Counted from the first letter of the stretch, positions 28,295 through 37,634 are shown. The stretch: 60,536 bases of DNA from Alphaproteobacteria bacterium (GCA_018830285.1 JAHJSB010000061.1:1-60536), one strand, 5' to 3'. The notes: generated by a model not told the origin, from the sequence alone. Numbers and translations are program-made.

Positions 28295-29385
28295 TCTGCG
28301 TCTCCCGCATCTGTCGCAGTTCTGACCCGTTCCCCTTCTTTCAGAAGATGGGCGCCCAGTGAAACGATCGGTTCTCCGGGCGCGAGTCCCGATACGATGG
28401 CTGTTTCGCTCGTCATGCGGACCAGCGTCACGGGTCGAAAGCTGACCGTTGAACTGGCCTCGTCGAGGACCCAGACGCCGGTCTTATCGCCGTCGTCGAG
28501 CAGGGCGCCGAGCGGGGTCTCGACCTGCTGATCGCCGGTCTCACGCTCGAGGCGTACTGTGGCGGTAGCGCCAAGCGGTGGTGTTGCGGTCCCATGGTCC
28601 AGCACATAGCGCGCCTCGAACGTACGGGTGGCCGGATCAGCCGTTTCGGAAAGCTGTCTCAGCTGCGCCGGAATCCGGGCTTGGTCGCCGTAGAGGCTGA
28701 CCTCGGCGGCGGATCCAATTGAGGGCCGCAGGGTTTCAGGCAGATAGACGGCGGCTTCGCGGGGGCCGGCTTCGGCGACCCGCATGACAACCTGTCCGGC
28801 CGTCACGAACTGCCCCGGTTCTGCGAAGGTATCCATGATGACGCCCCCGGCGTCGGCAACAAGGGTTGAATACCGCCCTTCATTTTCCGCCACCTTCAAT
28901 TGCGCGGCAGCCGCTTGGAAGAGGGCCCGCGCGCTGTCCGCCTCCGCCTTGGCCTGATCATAGGCTGAGTCAGAAACCGCGCCGGATGCGACGAGAGAGG
29001 CGTAGCGCGCCTCGTCCGCGGCGGCTTGCGTCAATCGGGCGTTTGCCGCGACGACATTGGCCCGCTGTGCTGCGATCGCATGCTCATAATCAGTCCGGTC
29101 AAGACGCATCAGGGGCTGACCGGCGCTGACGACATCGCCGGTATCGACCAGGCGCTCTGTCACCTGTCCTGCAACGCGAAAGGTCAGGTTCGTTTCAACC
29201 CTGGCCTTGATGAGGCCCGTGAAGACGCGCTCGGCAGAACCGGCCGGTTCTGCTTCGGCGATCCGGACCATGGGAGCCTCTAGGCGTGCATCTTCGACGG
29301 CGAGGGCCGAAGAATCGCATCCTGCAAGACTTAACGTTACGCCAGCCAGCCCTGCGGCGAGGCCGGCTCTATTTTTTACGGACAT
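28291..29385 (-). CDS. RND periplasmic adaptor lipoprotein (system 1)
   Basis: 364 residues from the ATG at 29385, where a signal peptide with lipobox (LSLAGCDSS) begins; the open frame further upstream lies inside the outer-membrane gene. HlyD-type adaptor: RVFTGLIKARVETNLTFRV (beta-barrel/lipoyl part), VDTGDVVSAGQPLMRLD, alpha-hairpin with repeated Ala-rich heptads, and the second lipoyl half with GGVIMDTFAEPGQFV. It links the inner pump to the outer channel. Overlaps the outer-membrane gene by 17 bases and the pump gene by four. Confidence 0.92.
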   Translation of the reverse strand: MSVKNRAGLAAGLAGVTLSLAGCDSSALAVEDARLEAPMVRIAEAEPAGSAERVFTGLIKARVETNLTFRVAGQVTERLVDTGDVVSAGQPLMRLDRTDYEHAIAAQRANVVAANARLTQAAADEARYASLVASGAVSDSAYDQAKAEADSARALFQAAAAQLKVAENEGRYSTLVADAGGVIMDTFAEPGQFVTAGQVVMRVAEAGPREAAVYLPETLRPSIGSAAEVSLYGDQARIPAQLRQLSETADPATRTFEARYVLDHGTATPPLGATATVRLERETGDQQVETPLGALLDDGDKTGVWVLDEASSTVSFRPVTLVRMTSETAIVSGLAPGEPIVSLGAHLLKEGERVRTATDAGDAE

Positions 29386-30886
29386 CTGTAATCTCCAGGA
29401 AAGAGTCGGTATCTGACGGCCAGCCGCCACCAAGCGCACGGAACGCCGAGACGGCCGATCGGGCTGCATCGGCACGCGCTCTTGCAAGTGCGTCTTCTGC
29501 GGCGAGTTTTTGACGGTTTGTATCGAGAACATCGGTCAGCGGAATGATGCCGCCTTCATAGGCGGTTTGGGAGAGGTTGCGCGCCCGTTGCAGGGCGGCA
29601 ACTTCCTGTTCAAGTTCCGATTCAAGCGCCTCGAGCTGTACAAGGGCTGTAAAGGCATTCTCAACGTCCTCTGCGGCGCGCAGCACCGATTGGCGGTAAA
29701 CGGCAAGAGCTTCGGCTTCCGCGCCTCTCGCCGCAGCGACTTCTGCATCGACCCTTCCGAAATCGAACAAGCGCCAGCGCATGCCGAGCAGGCCCTGGGG
29801 CTGGAAAGTCGAGTCGCGAAACAGATCTGCAGGTGTTGAACTCTGAAAACCGAGCAGTGCGGAAAGGGAGACCTTGGGATAATAATCTGCAATCGCTGCG
29901 CCGATCCGGGCATTGGCCGCTGCCAGACGGCGCTCGGCTGCGATGATGTCCGGGCGCCGGCGCAGGACATCGACGGGTTCTGCACTCGCGATGGCTGGCG
30001 CAGACGGAATAACTCCATTTGCGCGGAGCCTCGCCGCATAGGTCCCTGGCTGGGCACCCATCAGCACGTCAAGCCGGTTCAACTGAGCCTCAAGTTCGAT
30101 TTGCAATGGCGGAAGCGAGGCACGCGCGCCAGCCAGAAGTGCCTCGGCTTGCGCAACTTCACGATCACTGGCGAGGCCTTTTTCGAAACGGCGTTGAACA
30201 AGGTCCAGGAGGCGGGCATTGGTCGAAACCTGCTCGACCGCGAGTGCCATGCGTCTCTGAGCGCCGCGGATACGGAGATAGACGTCTGCGGAATCTGCAG
30301 CGACGGTTATGCGCGTCCCCAGCCGCGCAGCTTCTGCCGCCTCAGCTTCGGCGCTTGCCGCTTCTGCGGTGCGCCTTAATCCGCCGAACAGATCGATCTC
30401 CCAACTCGCGGCAGCGCCGGCATCATAGAGCGACTGATCGCGCTCATAGCCGGGAAAATTGCGGGCAATGGAGCCTGTCGGGCTCTCAAGCGACTGGCGC
30501 TGCCGGCTGGCCTGCGCCGTCGCATCGATTCTCGGTAGAAGCCGGGCACCCGCCCCCCGGGCGGCGGCGCGCGCCTGCTCGACACGCGCAAGCGCAGCCG
30601 CCAGATCGAGGTTCTGATCAAGGGCTCGTTCAACAATACGCGTCAGTTCCGGATCGTCGAACTCACGCCACCAATGGTCAATCTCGGGAATCGGCGCTGG
30701 CACCGCCTGGGAGGCAGCGGCGCCAGCGCCGTGGAAGCGCGCGAGACCAGGATCCGGTGCCGCATAGTCAGGGCCCGCTGCACAGCCGGTTAGGGCGAGC
30801 AGTATTCCTGCCACCAGGACAGGACGGGGAGAAGGCCGCTGTCTCGCAACTGCCGGATGGCGCGCGCCGAACGTATAGGCTGTCAT
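29369..30886 (-). CDS. Outer-membrane efflux lipoprotein, NodT/OprM type (system 1)
   Basis: About 505 residues from an ATG at 30886. A long basic n-region leads to a hydrophobic stretch and lipobox (LLALTGCAAG). The family signature WWREFDDPELTRIVERAL near residue 70 and two repeated alpha-barrel halves (EVSTNARLLDLVQRRFEKG, ADYYPKVSLSALLGF, QTAYEGGIIPLTDVLDTN) are clear. It forms the trimeric outer-membrane duct for the adjacent pump. First gene of the operon, transcribed away from the tetR-type gene. An alternative start at 30910 adds eight residues. Confidence 0.9.
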   Translation of the reverse strand: MTAYTFGARHPAVARQRPSPRPVLVAGILLALTGCAAGPDYAAPDPGLARFHGAGAAASQAVPAPIPEIDHWWREFDDPELTRIVERALDQNLDLAAALARVEQARAAARGAGARLLPRIDATAQASRQRQSLESPTGSIARNFPGYERDQSLYDAGAAASWEIDLFGGLRRTAEAASAEAEAAEAARLGTRITVAADSADVYLRIRGAQRRMALAVEQVSTNARLLDLVQRRFEKGLASDREVAQAEALLAGARASLPPLQIELEAQLNRLDVLMGAQPGTYAARLRANGVIPSAPAIASAEPVDVLRRRPDIIAAERRLAAANARIGAAIADYYPKVSLSALLGFQSSTPADLFRDSTFQPQGLLGMRWRLFDFGRVDAEVAAARGAEAEALAVYRQSVLRAAEDVENAFTALVQLEALESELEQEVAALQRARNLSQTAYEGGIIPLTDVLDTNRQKLAAEDALARARADAARSAVSAFRALGGGWPSDTDSFLEITDVRKK

Positions 30887-30973
30887 GGCAAGAGCGGCTC
30901 TTCCGCCCATAGCCCGCCTTGGCGGTCCTCTGCATGAATTTTGGTCCGCTTCATGATTTTCTCACTCAAAAAA

Positions 30974-30993
30974 TAGATTGCGTTCGACATCTA
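30974..30993. promoter_or_regulatory. Palindromic operator between efflux operon and tetR-type gene
   Basis: TAGATTGCGTTCGACATCTA has inner symmetry TAGATnnCGnnCGnnATCTA, matching 14 of 20 positions to its reverse complement. It lies between the divergent starts (31042 and 30886), where the TetR-type regulator would be expected to bind and repress both directions. An AT-rich zone follows at 30994-31041. Confidence 0.6.
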
Positions 30994-31041
30994 TATGGAG
31001 TAGTTAGATTATGACCGCAAGCTAAAAAATGGAGATCGAGC

Positions 31042-31650
31042 ATGAGAGTGAGCCGCGCTCAGGCTGAAAAGAACCGGGAAAACGTGATCACTGTGGCAAG
31101 CCAGCTCTTCCGTAAACACGGCTTCGACGGCGTCGGCCTCAAGGATCTGATGAAGGGCGCCGGTCTGACACAAGGGGCCTTCTACAAGCAATTCGCCTCG
31201 AAAGAGGATCTGGCGGCGCAGGCATCAGAGCGTGCGTTTGAAGAGGCCGCGAAGCGGTGGGCAGATTCCGTGGCAGAGAACCCCGAAGATCCGCTCGGTG
31301 CCATGCTGGGCTTGTATCTCAGCACGGGCCATCGCGACGAGATTACGGAAGGCTGTCCGATCGTCGCGCTTGGCGCTGACGCCTCAAGGCAGAGCAATGA
31401 AGTGAAAGCACCGTTTGAAGCCGGCATCAGGGGGCTCATAGAGTCCCTTGGCCAGCTGATTGGAGAGTCCGGTGACCAACGGGTGACCGGCAACGCCATG
31501 GCCGTTCTTTCCACGATGACCGGCGCCGTCATTCTGTCTCGAGCTGTGAATGACAAGAAGTTGTCGGAACAGATCCTACAGGCGGCAGCTGAGAGTATTC
31601 GTCCTTCAGCGACCGCAGGCGACGACCCTGATTCGGGTTCGCGAGCTTGA
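31042..31650 (+). CDS. TetR/AcrR family transcriptional regulator
   Basis: 202 residues. The N-terminal HTH (ENVITVASQLFRKHGFDGVGLKDLMKGAGLTQGAFYKQFASKEDL region, residues 14-58) is typical TetR, and the C-terminal ligand domain has EGCPIVALGADASRQ, close to the AcrR/QacR-like C-terminal class. It is divergent from efflux system 1 and is the likely repressor, released by a pump substrate. A strong terminator closes it. Confidence 0.92.
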   Translation: MRVSRAQAEKNRENVITVASQLFRKHGFDGVGLKDLMKGAGLTQGAFYKQFASKEDLAAQASERAFEEAAKRWADSVAENPEDPLGAMLGLYLSTGHRDEITEGCPIVALGADASRQSNEVKAPFEAGIRGLIESLGQLIGESGDQRVTGNAMAVLSTMTGAVILSRAVNDKKLSEQILQAAAESIRPSATAGDDPDSGSRA

Positions 31651-31730
31651 GAATGCGGGCAGGTGATACACCTCATGAGTTTGCATCAGTTACTGACGAT
31701 TCTTTTCTCCGTTGGACGAACGTCAGCACT

Positions 31731-31762
31731 GGCCCTCGCCAAAGTGCGAGGGCCCTTTTTCT
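31731..31762 (+). terminator. Rho-independent terminator after tetR-type gene
   Basis: Perfect 9-bp stem (GGCCCTCGC / GCGAGGGCC), 6-base loop and CTTTTTCTT tail, about 80 bases past the regulator stop. Confidence 0.92.
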
Positions 31763-31850
31763 TAGCCTCTAATATGAACTGCCTAATCTGATCCCGACGG
31801 GGGCGAACGAGCACGCCCGCGCAGGGCGCAACACAAGAAAGGTAAGATCG

Positions 31851-32666
31851 ATGAACAAGACCTATCGTGGCGTCGCTCTGGTAACCGGGGCTTCCTCTGG
31901 TATCGGCCGGGCAACGGCCATATCCCTTCAAGAGGCGGGCTATCGGGTTTTTGGAACAAGTCGCCGTTCGACAGTCGAGGGCCCCGCCGGCGTCACCATG
32001 CTGACCTGCGACGTGACAGATGATGCATCCGTTACGACGCTCGTCGAGCAGGTTCTGAAAGAAGCCGGGCAAATTGATCTGCTCATAAACAATGCCGGTA
32101 TCGGAATCTTTGGTGGCGCCGAGGAATCTTCTCTTACGCAGGCAAAAGCGCTGTTTGATGTGAATGTGTTTGGCGTGTTTCGCATGACGAAAGCGGTGTT
32201 GCCGGTCATGCGCCGTCGGGGAAGTGGCAGAATCGTCAATATAAGCTCTGCGCAGGGATTTATTCCGGCGCCATATTTTTCGCTCTATGCGGCGACTAAG
32301 CATGCCATTGAAGGCTACTCCCAATCGCTGGATCATGAAGTGCGAACGTTCGGCATTCGCGTCGTCCTTGTCGAGCCGGCCTATACGCGCACGGCATTCG
32401 AAGAGAGCCTTATTCCGCCCGACCAAATGCTCGAGATCTATGGTGCTGCGCGAGCGGGGATGACCACGGTCATAGAAAAAGCAATGCAACAGGGCGATAC
32501 GCCCGACACAGTCGCAGCAACCGTCCTCAAGGCCGCGACAGATGCCACACCGAAGCTGCAGTACCCGGCAGGAAAACAGGCGCGCCAGGTCAGCTTCCTG
32601 CGCCGTTTCGTTCCATCTGCCGCATTCGACAGGAGTTTGCGAAAGATGCTCCGGCTTCCAGGCTGA
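31851..32666 (+). CDS. SDR family oxidoreductase
   Basis: 271 residues, classical short-chain dehydrogenase. The nucleotide-binding TGASSGIGRATAIS, the NNAGIGIFGG motif, the catalytic Ser in VNISSAQGF and the YAATKHAIEGY tetrad are all present. The Arg pair after strand 2 (GTSRRS) suggests NADP(H). Substrate unknown. RBS AAGGTAAG sits ahead of the ATG. With the MFS gene it forms a small cargo unit next to the efflux regulator. Confidence 0.92.
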   Translation: MNKTYRGVALVTGASSGIGRATAISLQEAGYRVFGTSRRSTVEGPAGVTMLTCDVTDDASVTTLVEQVLKEAGQIDLLINNAGIGIFGGAEESSLTQAKALFDVNVFGVFRMTKAVLPVMRRRGSGRIVNISSAQGFIPAPYFSLYAATKHAIEGYSQSLDHEVRTFGIRVVLVEPAYTRTAFEESLIPPDQMLEIYGAARAGMTTVIEKAMQQGDTPDTVAATVLKAATDATPKLQYPAGKQARQVSFLRRFVPSAAFDRSLRKMLRLPG

Positions 32667-32708
32667 AGCTGGAATGTTGGCGAGCGCGAAGTTTAGCCGG
32701 AGTCTAGT

Positions 32709-33887
32709 ATGGACAAGCGTATATACGTTTTGGCACTTGCGAGTTTTGCTATGGGCACGGAGGCCTATGTTTATGCAGGCCACCTGAACGCTCTCGCAAG
32801 GGATCTCGACGTACCAGTGGCGGCAGCTGGGCAGATCGCTGCGGCGTTTGCTTTGACCTATGCGGTATGCGGACCTATTCTTGCGGGGCTCGTTTCCCGC
32901 TTCGAGCGGCGAAGCCTCATCACGACCGGCCTCTTCCTCATTGCGCTTCTCAATGTCCTCGCGGCGCTGGCCCAAAGCCTTTCGATGCTGATGGCTGTGC
33001 GCATTGCTTGCGGCGTCGCCGCCGGGCTTGTCGGTCCGATCACATCGATTGCAGCCGCCGAACTTGCTCCGGTTGAGCAAAGAGGCAGAGCCATGGCAGT
33101 AGTGCTAAGTGGCATGACTCTGGCATTTGTTCTCGGCATTCCCGCGGGTAGCGTCGTCGGGGAATTCACAGGCTGGCGCGGAACCTTCGCCTTTGCCGCG
33201 GTCATGGCTGCAGGCACGGCCGTTATGATTCGCCTTGTGCTGCCCACCGTGAGAGGCGGAATGCAGCCGCGCGGTCGCTTTCGAGGCAATATACCCTCCT
33301 CCCTCGGCGCTTATCTCATTCTGACGCTGACGGGGTTTGCTTCTACATTTACGGTCGTTGCGTACTATGGCCCAGTTGTCACGGCCATCACAGGAATAAC
33401 GGGCGCGGGCGTAGGCGCGATGCAGGCCTTCGTTGGCGTCGGCAGCCTGATCGGAATCATCATTGGGGGGTGCGCGGCTGACAGGAAGAGTGCTTCTACC
33501 GTGCTCGCCGCGAGCTTTTTCATTTCTGCTTTCACGCTTGCGGCATATACCGCGCAAATGCTGAACGGGCCGCCATCGGCTGATATAGCCGCAGTCGCAA
33601 TTCTCGCAGCAACTACGGCGACGGGTGCAGCGGCACTCTTCGCCCGCGCGCCTATTGTGCAAACGAAAATCTTCGAGCAGGCCGCACCTCAAGCGCGGCC
33701 TCTCATTATTGCGCTCAACGGTTCGATGGTCTTCTTCGGGCAAGGGATCGGTGCAGCGGTCGGTGGGGCTACAATTTCGGCCTCCGGACTATCGATGATT
33801 GGCGTCGCGGGAGCGCTTATTGCAAGCATCGGAGGAGTCCTGGCCGCCCTGATCTCGATATCGGAACAGCGTCTACGCCCTGCATAA
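32709..33887 (+). CDS. MFS transporter, DHA1-type exporter
   Basis: 392 residues with twelve predicted membrane helices. The start MDKRIYVLALASFAMGTEAYVYAG resembles the AraJ/DHA1 subgroup, and motif C (GMTLAFVLGIPAGSVVGEF) in helix 5 marks drug/proton antiporters. It probably exports small molecules across the inner membrane. It starts 42 bases after the SDR gene on the same strand and is likely cotranscribed. Confidence 0.9.
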   Translation: MDKRIYVLALASFAMGTEAYVYAGHLNALARDLDVPVAAAGQIAAAFALTYAVCGPILAGLVSRFERRSLITTGLFLIALLNVLAALAQSLSMLMAVRIACGVAAGLVGPITSIAAAELAPVEQRGRAMAVVLSGMTLAFVLGIPAGSVVGEFTGWRGTFAFAAVMAAGTAVMIRLVLPTVRGGMQPRGRFRGNIPSSLGAYLILTLTGFASTFTVVAYYGPVVTAITGITGAGVGAMQAFVGVGSLIGIIIGGCAADRKSASTVLAASFFISAFTLAAYTAQMLNGPPSADIAAVAILAATTATGAAALFARAPIVQTKIFEQAAPQARPLIIALNGSMVFFGQGIGAAVGGATISASGLSMIGVAGALIASIGGVLAALISISEQRLRPA

Positions 33888-34258
33888 TCGCATGGGAGAA
33901 ACAGGGGTTTACACTCGAAATGCCTTTGCCAGAAATCGCAATCGGCATCTGCGGTCTCAAATGCGATATGGGGCCGGAAGCTACTAGGGGTTCCGCAGGC
34001 CCAATGTCTGCTTCTCTAATCGGGTGTTTCAGTCAAGCTCCTGATTTTAGTTTTCTGGCGGGTTTGCTCGTCACTGCTTGGGTCACGCTTCTCTTCGCAG
34101 TCGGATGAGGGCAGACTAGGTGTCTGATCCGCTGCAGGCATGTGTCGGATTGGTCGTGGAGCGCCTTGCTTTCGGACGTGCTCTCAATTGGGCACAGCAG
34201 ACATAATCGGCGTCATCCACGGACCTTGTCCAAGCTGGACGATCCCACCTGAACGAGT
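33888..34258. other. Non-coding region between MFS gene and IS110 remnant
   Basis: About 370 bases with no supported gene. A 62-codon ORF at 33920-34108 has a hydrophobic tail but nothing family-like. The right part (after about 34110) is probably the end of the IS110-type element, since these elements carry untranslated flanks. Confidence 0.35.
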
Positions 34259-34286
34259 GGAGGTCTTATCTCATGTGTGGACCTCC
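34259..34286 (-). terminator. Hairpin at the 3' end of the IS110 transposase
   Basis: Arms GGAGGTC and GACCTCC with a 14-base loop, overlapping the transposase stop at 34271. It may be a terminator or part of the IS end. Confidence 0.35.
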
Positions 34287-35301
34287 ATTCCGGTCAGTTG
34301 GAACTCTTTCCCATCAACCCACATACGATGCAGGATGACAGCAAGCTTGCGAGCCAGTGCGACGGTCGCGCGGCGTCGGCCTCGGCTTCGCACAAGGCGC
34401 ATATCCCACGACTTCAGATGTGGCGTTTTGGTGCGCATCAGCAGCGAGTTAGCAGCCGAGTACAGTGCTTCCCTCACATCAGCGTCCCCAGCGCGCGAGA
34501 TGTGACCAGTCTGATCCTTCTCTCCCGATTGGAACCGCCTCGGTGTCAGACCGAAGTGCGCACCGACGATCCGAGACGACTTGAACCGCGATGGGTCATC
34601 ATCAGCTGCGTTGAACGTGAGTGCCGTCATCGACCCCACCCCAGGTGCTGTCATAGCAGAAGGCAGATCGGATCCTTGCGAGCCGTCGCCTTCACCCGTC
34701 GGTCAAGCTCAAGGAAGGATTCATAGAGCGATCTCCAGGCCTCTATCATCGGCATCAGTGCATAGGCGATCCGGTCGTCGTCCTCGATAATCGGAAGCAC
34801 AGTCTCTTCGAACTGGCGATGCGAGAGCGTGGACGGCAGGCGCACACCGAAGGCCCTCATCAAACCACGGACTTCTTGTTCCAGGACGATGCATTTGCGC
34901 AGCACCGTCTTGCGTGATGTCAGCAAAGCGCGGTCATAGGGGCTGTCGCAGCTCTTGATGTGGACCTCGCTGAACCAGCCAGATCGCAGCACCTGCGCTA
35001 TCCCCCGCGCATCGTTCTTATCCGTCTTGTTGCGCATTGCAGACAGTGCCACCGCGACTTGGCGGGCCTCCATGCAAATCGTGTCGAAGCCCGCCGTCAC
35101 CAGACCGCGATACAGATACTGGCTCATCACGCCGGCTTCAAAGCCAACTTGTTCAACGAACCCACCGACAGATCGCAAACAGGCGACCACATCTTCAATC
35201 TCAAATGGGACCGATCGCTCGAATGCGATCTTGACGTTTTCATCGATCACACAGATCGACACCGCCCGCAGCGAGACATCCAGTCCTGCAAAATAGCTCA
35301 T
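34271..35301 (-). pseudogene. IS110 family transposase, split by a frameshift
   Basis: Two frames together give a full IS110 transposase. The upstream frame (35301 down to about 34651) starts MSYFAGLDVSLRAVSICVID and carries the DEDD RuvC-like domain with TDKNDARGIAQVL; it stops after KDPICLLL. The downstream frame (34654 to 34271) begins MTAPGVGSMTALTF and holds the Tnp20 domain with FQSGEKDQTGHISRAGDADV, where the catalytic Ser lies. A one-base loss near 34651-34655, at an ATGA overlap, splits the gene. Either it is inactive or the break is a programmed frameshift; the first is more likely. Confidence 0.85.
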
Positions 35302-35702
35302 AATCTCCCATGTGCTGCAGCTCAAAGTCTGCATCTTAATGGGAGCTGAACTCTCGTCACTGAACCCGATTACGCGTGCTTTCGGGATCAAGCTGTCGAT
35401 TCTCCAGAACGGCTGGAGGGCGGAGAACGGACCAAATTCTTGACAGCCTCAACATTGCTTATTTGGGCAGAGCGGTCATTTCCGGCGCCGTGCTCATACT
35501 GTGGGAACTAGCCGGGCAGCATCACTCGAAACTTTCTTGGAAGCGCTTCGCATCTTGGGCGAGATTGCTTGCCATTCGTTGATGGGGTACCCGGCCACAA
35601 CTGGCTGATTCACAGTGCCGAGCCACATCGGCCGAACAAAGTCAGCCCTAATGCCAAGCCACCGAGCTGAGCTGCCTCCCGATTTGCGCGTGTGGGTGCT
35701 TC
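35302..35702. other. Upstream flank of IS110 element and adjoining non-coding DNA
   Basis: No supported gene in this 401-base stretch. It lies 5' of the transposase on the minus strand, where IS110 elements encode their bridge RNA. A 7-bp inverted repeat (CTCCCAT at 35305-35311, ATGGGAG at 35339-35345) begins right before the start codon. A short 68-codon plus-strand ORF at 35376-35582 looks unconvincing. Confidence 0.4.
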
Positions 35703-35933
35703 TTATTTCTTTCGCAACCTGACGCCTGGCGCATCTCCGTTTGTGAACTCCACACCAGCATCGGAAAATGCGCTGGTGATTGCGTTCAGCGTGGAAACTT
35801 TTGTTGCGGCTAAGGTATCTGGCATGCTTTCCAAGCGCTTGATGGTTTCAACGGACATATCAGCCCTGAGGGCAAGCTCGGACTGGCTCCAGTTCAGCAT
35901 TGCCCGGGCGGCTCGCAATTGCGCAGAGATCAT
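35703..35933 (-). CDS. XRE-type helix-turn-helix regulator, small
   Basis: 76 residues from the ATG at 35933. A Cro/C1-type HTH fills most of it: AQLRAARAMLNWSQSELALR then ADMSVETIKRLES, the recognition helix. The C-terminal part (AITSAFSDAGVEFTNG) is the tail seen in element-borne XRE proteins. It is divergent from the 101-residue gene, with 159 bases between. Confidence 0.85.
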   Translation of the reverse strand: MISAQLRAARAMLNWSQSELALRADMSVETIKRLESMPDTLAATKVSTLNAITSAFSDAGVEFTNGDAPGVRLRKK

Positions 35934-36092
35934 AATTACACTTTTTATGTCTTTTATTCCACTTTTGAGTTGACTCTCTCCGGGTGTTTTATTATCCAGA
36001 AAGTGCAATTTCATGCGTAACAGATTCCGGAGGGGCAGGCTACTTCCTGACGACCCTGACCGATGACATCTGCGCTCATTGAGGAATAAGCA

Positions 36093-36398
36093 ATGGGAAA
36101 GAAGGCCCGGAAAAAACCCACGGATAAGCCGGAAATCATCAAAACACTCGGGGAGGTTGGCTCGGACGCCGAACGCGCCCTTACAGACCTGGATGGCGTG
36201 TTGACAGCGGTAAGAGCAATTGTCGACCTGACACTTGCCGACGGGGGGGCAGAGGAAGGACCTGTTCTCTACAAAAGGCTGAACGCTCTGGAGTTCCTGC
36301 TGCGACAAGCTGGCTATGCAGAGAACATCCTCTGGGTGACCGTGGACCAAATGAGCATGGCACTCGACGAGCACGCACCAGCGCCTTTCTTAAGTTGA
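36093..36398 (+). CDS. Hypothetical protein (101 residues)
   Basis: A basic N-terminus (MGKKARKKPTDKPE) precedes a helical body with two parts, EVGSDAERALTDLDGVLTAV and RLNALEFLLRQAGYAENILW. A GAGGAATAAG ribosome site lies just upstream. I do not recognise the family. It faces away from the XRE regulator, so the two may be regulated together. Confidence 0.6.
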   Translation: MGKKARKKPTDKPEIIKTLGEVGSDAERALTDLDGVLTAVRAIVDLTLADGGAEEGPVLYKRLNALEFLLRQAGYAENILWVTVDQMSMALDEHAPAPFLS

Positions 36399-36842
36399 GC
36401 CAGGCAAGCGCACAAGTCGGCCGCTTCTGAGCCGTATCATTATAGGTGTTGAAACAGAGCATCCACGTATTTGGCGGATTTTCGACCGAGAGGCATAAGG
36501 AACTGGATGCAATCGACATCCTCTTGAGTGCATTGGATACGGAAGTGCGGGAACTGTTAAGTCAAAGTCCGGCGGCAAGGAATACGTCTGCCTGACGCTT
36601 GCCGATCCGAATATCGGTCCTCGCAAGGTCTGTGCGAACCTTGCGCTCGTTAGGGGCAGGGAGCTATGCCCTCTTCCGGAATCCCAAAGACTGATCCCAC
36701 CGGGGATGACGCCTGCGAGGCGTCGTCACGGCACCATCGGCTTCTTAAAGCAGTTGCGGGTACATTTCTTGGCAAACTCTGTACCATCGGCCCGGCAGCT
36801 TGAAAGTGTCAGCAACTGCATCCTGACCGGATTCCGGCCGAC
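36399..36842 (+). pseudogene. Degraded region with DUF736-like remnant
   Basis: No intact gene in these 444 bases. About 36557-36650 reads SGGKEYVCLTLADPNIGPRK and CANLALVRG in one frame, then SYALFRNPKD and a stop at about 36693 in another frame. This resembles the C-terminal half of DUF736 proteins, common in conjugative-element cargo. The frame change and the missing N-terminal half indicate decay. A neighbouring piece reads IHVFGGFSTERHKELDAID, possibly the same relic. Confidence 0.45.
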
Positions 36843-37634
36843 TCATCCTCCGAGTTCATCCAGCAGGTTCAGGAAATCTCCAAGGTCTCCGTCACTCATT
36901 GCAATCTCGGCCCGAATAAGCAGGCGAAGCCGATTGGCCTGGTTTTTCAGCCGCTGCTTCTCAGTCATTTCCCGCTCGGTCGCCGCACGGGCGCGACTCT
37001 CCTCGGCTTCGGCGAGGAATTTCAGGATACGCGCCTCGATCTCCTCATTTTCCAAGCCTGCCTTGGCGAGGCGGGATTTGAGGTTGGCGAGCCCTTTGTC
37101 GATCAGCTCCTCGGTTTCATCGCGCAAGGTCGAACCCCGCTTTGGATTTGCCTGCATGTCCATGATGGCGGACAACTGATCGCGCAGCTTTGGCAGGAAC
37201 TCCGACCCAAGACTCGTCAGCGCATCCGATTTCATTCTTGCTGGCAGGAGCGCCTTCCCCTTCTTGTCCGATCGCATCTCCACGAACGCCTCGACAATGA
37301 ACTGACTGGCTTCCACCGCACGGGGCGAGTTGAGGAGCGTGGCAACCATTACGACGCCATGTTCGGTAAACGCCCATGGCGGCGAACGGCGCCCCCCCCA
37401 TTGACCGCTTGAGATCACATCCTGTGATTTCGAGTCGTCGAACTGTGCCTTCGTTAGCTGGAACGCCCATCCCTTCGGAAACCGCTCCAGGTGACGCTTC
37501 ACGGACTGATTGAGCACACGGGTTTCGACGTCAAAAAACCTGGCGAGGTCCTGATCGAGCACAACCCTTACCCCCGTCACATCGACGATCTGCACGGGCA
37601 TCCCATGGGGCACGGATACAAGGTCTTGGCTCAT
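36843..37634 (-). CDS. ORF6N domain-containing protein
   Basis: 263 residues from the ATG at 37634; the open frame runs further upstream but is not family-like. The ORF6N domain (VVLDQDLARFFDVETRVLNQ, then RFPKGWAFQLTKAQF, PPWAFTEHGVVMVATLL, residues about 15-120) is typical of phage and element proteins and binds DNA in related KilA-N proteins. The C-terminal half is helical and charged (ENEEIEARILKFLAEAEESR), likely a coiled coil. Function unknown. Confidence 0.82.
   Translation of the reverse strand: MSQDLVSVPHGMPVQIVDVTGVRVVLDQDLARFFDVETRVLNQSVKRHLERFPKGWAFQLTKAQFDDSKSQDVISSGQWGGRRSPPWAFTEHGVVMVATLLNSPRAVEASQFIVEAFVEMRSDKKGKALLPARMKSDALTSLGSEFLPKLRDQLSAIMDMQANPKRGSTLRDETEELIDKGLANLKSRLAKAGLENEEIEARILKFLAEAEESRARAATEREMTEKQRLKNQANRLRLLIRAEIAMSDGDLGDFLNLLDELGG

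Noticed and set aside
33920..34108. 62-codon ORF between MFS gene and IS110 remnant
   Set aside because: No ribosome site or family resemblance; probably chance.
35376..35582. 68-codon ORF in the IS110 flank
   Set aside because: No homology recognised and it lies in likely IS non-coding DNA.
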